DNA of 64,000 nt from the NCBI GenBank assembly GCA_018894105.1, contig CM032133.1, positions 16,320,501-16,384,500 of the forward strand, read 5' to 3'. Shown here piece by piece: positions 61,651-64,000 of this stretch. Both the position numbers and the translations under genes were made by a program. Below the pieces are notes generated by a model. That model made no database searches. It had not been told where the DNA came from and saw nothing but the letters and a program-made list of their open reading frames with translations. Every line of letters starts with the position of its first letter. Position 1 is the stretch's first letter. The DNA is from Jacaranda mimosifolia (taxonomy: Eukaryota > Streptophyta > Magnoliopsida > Lamiales > Bignoniaceae).

Positions 61651-61968
61651 GGTTGAGCTAGTCCTACTACAACAATGGGGATGGCAGGGGTGAACGATGA
61701 TCACTCTGCCTATCGAAAGTGGTCCGCCAGGTGTTGACCATTTTTCTTTGTAAATTCCAGTTTCCTACAGACGACGCCAAATGATGAGGTTAATTTTGGG
61801 TATAAGGAATCTCGGAACCTCAACCATTTGTTTACATTTTCAATATCAAAACCTTAAATGTAGGTATATATTGAGATGTTTAAAGTATTTATTTACATAA
61901 TTTTTGTATTTGCAGCAAAGTAATTAGAAGCATACAGTTGTTGCTCCCTGGGATATTTTCATACTGCA

Positions 61969-64000
61969 ATGAAGGAGTTGGAATGCAAAATTAGGTTTCG
62001 ACACAGACATGCCCTTAAACAAACCCTAATCTATATATTTGACAATATGCCACAATTGAACTATTATAATTTTAGTAGAGCGCAAGCAATCATTAGACAA
62101 TTCAATGTACGAACAACTTCATTTGTCTTTGGTGAAGACATTGAAATTCCTTTTCGGGGTCCAGAGTTTTGTTTAGTATTAGGGTTGTCTCATTTGGGGC
62201 AACCTATTGATGTTAGTTTAAAGATGAACTCAGACATTGTTGATCGCTTGTTTGCGAAAAATGTTTTGAATGTTAACTGTGTACAAATATTTAAAAGGAC
62301 ACAAGAATTTGTGGATAAACATAGTGATGAAGATATTGAAGATTTTGTTAGGTAGTATATAATTTTTGTTTTTAATTGTATTTTGTTTCCAATGAGCAAC
62401 TATTGCATGCCTCGTTTTGTCATCCCTTATATTGATGATCTATCTTTTGTCGGGTCGTATGCATGGGGGGAGGTTGCATACAATTTTATAGTTCAAGAAT
62501 TGAGAAATCACGTGGGAGGTGATACAGAGGAGGTGTGGAGGAATAAATATTTTTATGGTTGTACAATTGGTCTTTTGGTGGGTATCTTTGAAGCTTTAAA
62601 TTATAAAATTGTTGTCATTTACTGTAGATAACTATAATTTTTTATTTTATGAACGATAGGGATGGCTTCATGGGCACATTCCTTCTTTGGGGAAACTAAA
62701 ATGCTTGCGTGCATGCCTATGGTTCTTTCATTAGGCTGACAATAAGATCTCCAAAAATGTGGTTGATGCCAAGAAAGCTTTGAAGCAAATTAAAAGGGAA
62801 AAGGTAAAAGTTTATTGTTTATGCTTAGAATGATTCCCTATCAGTTTACATTTGAAAGAAATGTGTAAATTCCTATTGTAATAGATCGTGCCTATCTATC
62901 CCTTTCCTGATGAGGAGAAACTTATCACTACAGTGCAGGTAATTATTTAGATGCACATGATTACTACTTGAAATTTACTTTGTTATTACATTAATAATTG
63001 TGTGCTCTTTGTACAGGTTCCTATTGTGTCAAGCTATGATGTTTTAAGTTCTGAAACTCAGTTGAGGCAAGAAAATGAAGAAGTGGAGTTGTTGAAGTTC
63101 TAAAACTCAGTTGAGGCAAGAATTGAAACTTTGTAGAGGAAAGGAAATGTAGGCAACGAGGAAAGAATGGCTGAAGAGGAGAAGAAGAATGAAGATGAGA
63201 AAGACGAAGATGAGGACAGTGATTGCTACTGCTGGTGCTCAAGACAGTTATGAGAAACCAAACTTGGAGTCTGTTATTGATGAGTTTGAGACTCCAAGTG
63301 GTGGTGATGATGGTCATAATGGTCATGATTGTGATGGTGTTGGTGATGCTAATGCTGATGTTAAGGGGGATAAAGAAGAGGAAAATGATATTCCACAGGA
63401 AGAAAAAAGCAAGAAGAAGCATGATCACACCTCTTCTATTGTATGAGGTGTGAGAATAAGAGATGATTGGAAGAAAAAGAGAAAAGCCGAAGACTTTATC
63501 ACACCACACCACCCCTCTCCACACCACCAAAGAGAACTAAGGTTGGCGCTCGTAGAGGCCGTGGCAGAGATAGGAAGGCCTCAAAGAAAAAAGTTGCAGA
63601 TGTGAGCTAAGGTACAACTAATGATGCTGAAGAAATAGCTCAACGTACTGAAAATAAGAAGGCTAATGCTGAAAAAATTAGTTTAAATACTGTGGAGTCT
63701 AATGTTTAGTACTTGATTTCCTTCTAAAAGTACTAGAAGTGTGAACAAAAAGTACTATAAATTAGTTTTTGAATATTGAAACTATTGAGAAAGAATACTG
63801 CCTCTTGTTTTTATTTTAATGCCAATTATATATATCCCTTAGGGTGTTATCATTGTGTACGGATATATTGCTATTGAAGGTTTTGAAATTCACTTAAGTG
63901 AATTTCAATCGAGAAAAGATTATGTAAGACGCAATGACATTCGTGACAAACAACAAAGCATTATTGATTTGTTTTTGTCTCAACCCAATTTGGAGTAATA
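61969..64000 (+). pseudogene. DUF1985-like / Ulp1-associated transposon gene, broken and cut by the window end
   Basis: From the ATG at 61969 the protein carries FSRAQAIIRQFNV and FRGPEFCLVLGLSHLGQP, resembling the DUF1985 domain. One in-frame TAG (62353-62355) separates it from a continuation without frame change (YIIFVFNCILFPMSNYCMPR, IPYIDDLSFVGSYAWGE), so it is a single broken frame to ~62630. Downstream pieces fit further exons: WLHGHIPSLGKLKCLRA (~62660), an acidic low-complexity stretch (63189-63446), a basic VGARRGRGRDRKASKKK segment (~63545-63595), and FEIHLSEFQSRKDYVRR (~63880). In plants this architecture usually precedes a C48 (Ulp1) protease and occurs in transposons and their derivatives; the protease itself would lie beyond 64000. 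The start choice and exon borders are uncertain. Confidence 0.5.

Larger units (their letters stand above)
50640..61785 (-). mobile_element. Decayed Ty3/gypsy retrotransposon, Tat/Ogre-like
   Basis: Minus-strand domain order gag, protease, reverse transcriptase, RNase H, integrase is that of Ty3/gypsy. The 5' end is marked by a minus-strand TTTGGCGTCGTCTGTAGG at ~61765-61783, the primer-site neighbourhood of Tat-type elements. Beyond pol lie a 58-bp tandem array and an open frame on the opposite strand, both features known in Tat/Ogre elements. A complete copia element (52561-56656) has landed in the integrase. LTRs could not be delimited; the left boundary is a guess and the right LTR seems truncated by the neighbouring DUF1985-like sequence. 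Confidence 0.7.

Noticed and set aside
63021..63530. Minus-strand frame of 169 codons
   Set aside because: It is antisense to the acidic and basic low-complexity part of the DUF1985-like gene and shows no domain.

Overview
The window is nuclear DNA of a flowering plant, most likely a eudicot: AT-rich, with two intron-rich plant genes whose products resemble Arabidopsis proteins, surrounded by plant retrotransposons and DNA transposons. No tRNA, rRNA or CRISPR locus was recognised. The species cannot be named from the sequence.

Layout. (1) 22-6322: large non-autonomous DNA transposon (copy A, inverted), flanked by a perfect 9-bp target duplication, built mostly of tandem arrays rich in GTAC, and carrying a nested hAT-type element. 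(2) 6606-22019, plus strand: a 15-exon gene for an RCC1-repeat protein of 442 aa, best match RUG3 (mitochondrial RCC1-family protein). Its introns hold a Tourist-type MITE and several simple repeats. (3) 23736-28851, minus strand: a 7-coding-exon gene for a 713-aa diacylglycerol kinase, DGK2 type, convergent with RUG3. (4) 30412-36308: copy B of the same transposon family, opposite in orientation to A, again with a perfect 9-bp duplication and its own hAT insertion. (5) 36941-50222: copy C, split by a ~3-kb solo LTR (38400-41386) and by a decayed Ty1/copia element (42929-48533). (6) about 50640-61785: a decayed Ty3/gypsy element of Tat/Ogre type on the minus strand, with an antisense ORF and a 58-bp tandem array beyond pol, interrupted inside its integrase by a younger copia element (52561-56656). 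(7) 61969 to the window end: a broken DUF1985-like gene of the sort linked to Ulp1-protease transposon genes.

The two host genes look intact: every splice junction chosen is GT-AG and the joined frames stay open. Copies A and B lie just upstream of the two genes and both point the same element end at them, so the gene pair is a ~24-kb segment bracketed by inverted transposon copies. The most novel item is this element family: long imperfect terminal inverted repeats, 9-bp duplications (Mutator-like), no transposase, and an interior of arrays with 44, 88, 104, 122 and 130-bp periods around a conserved single-copy core and a relic first exon.
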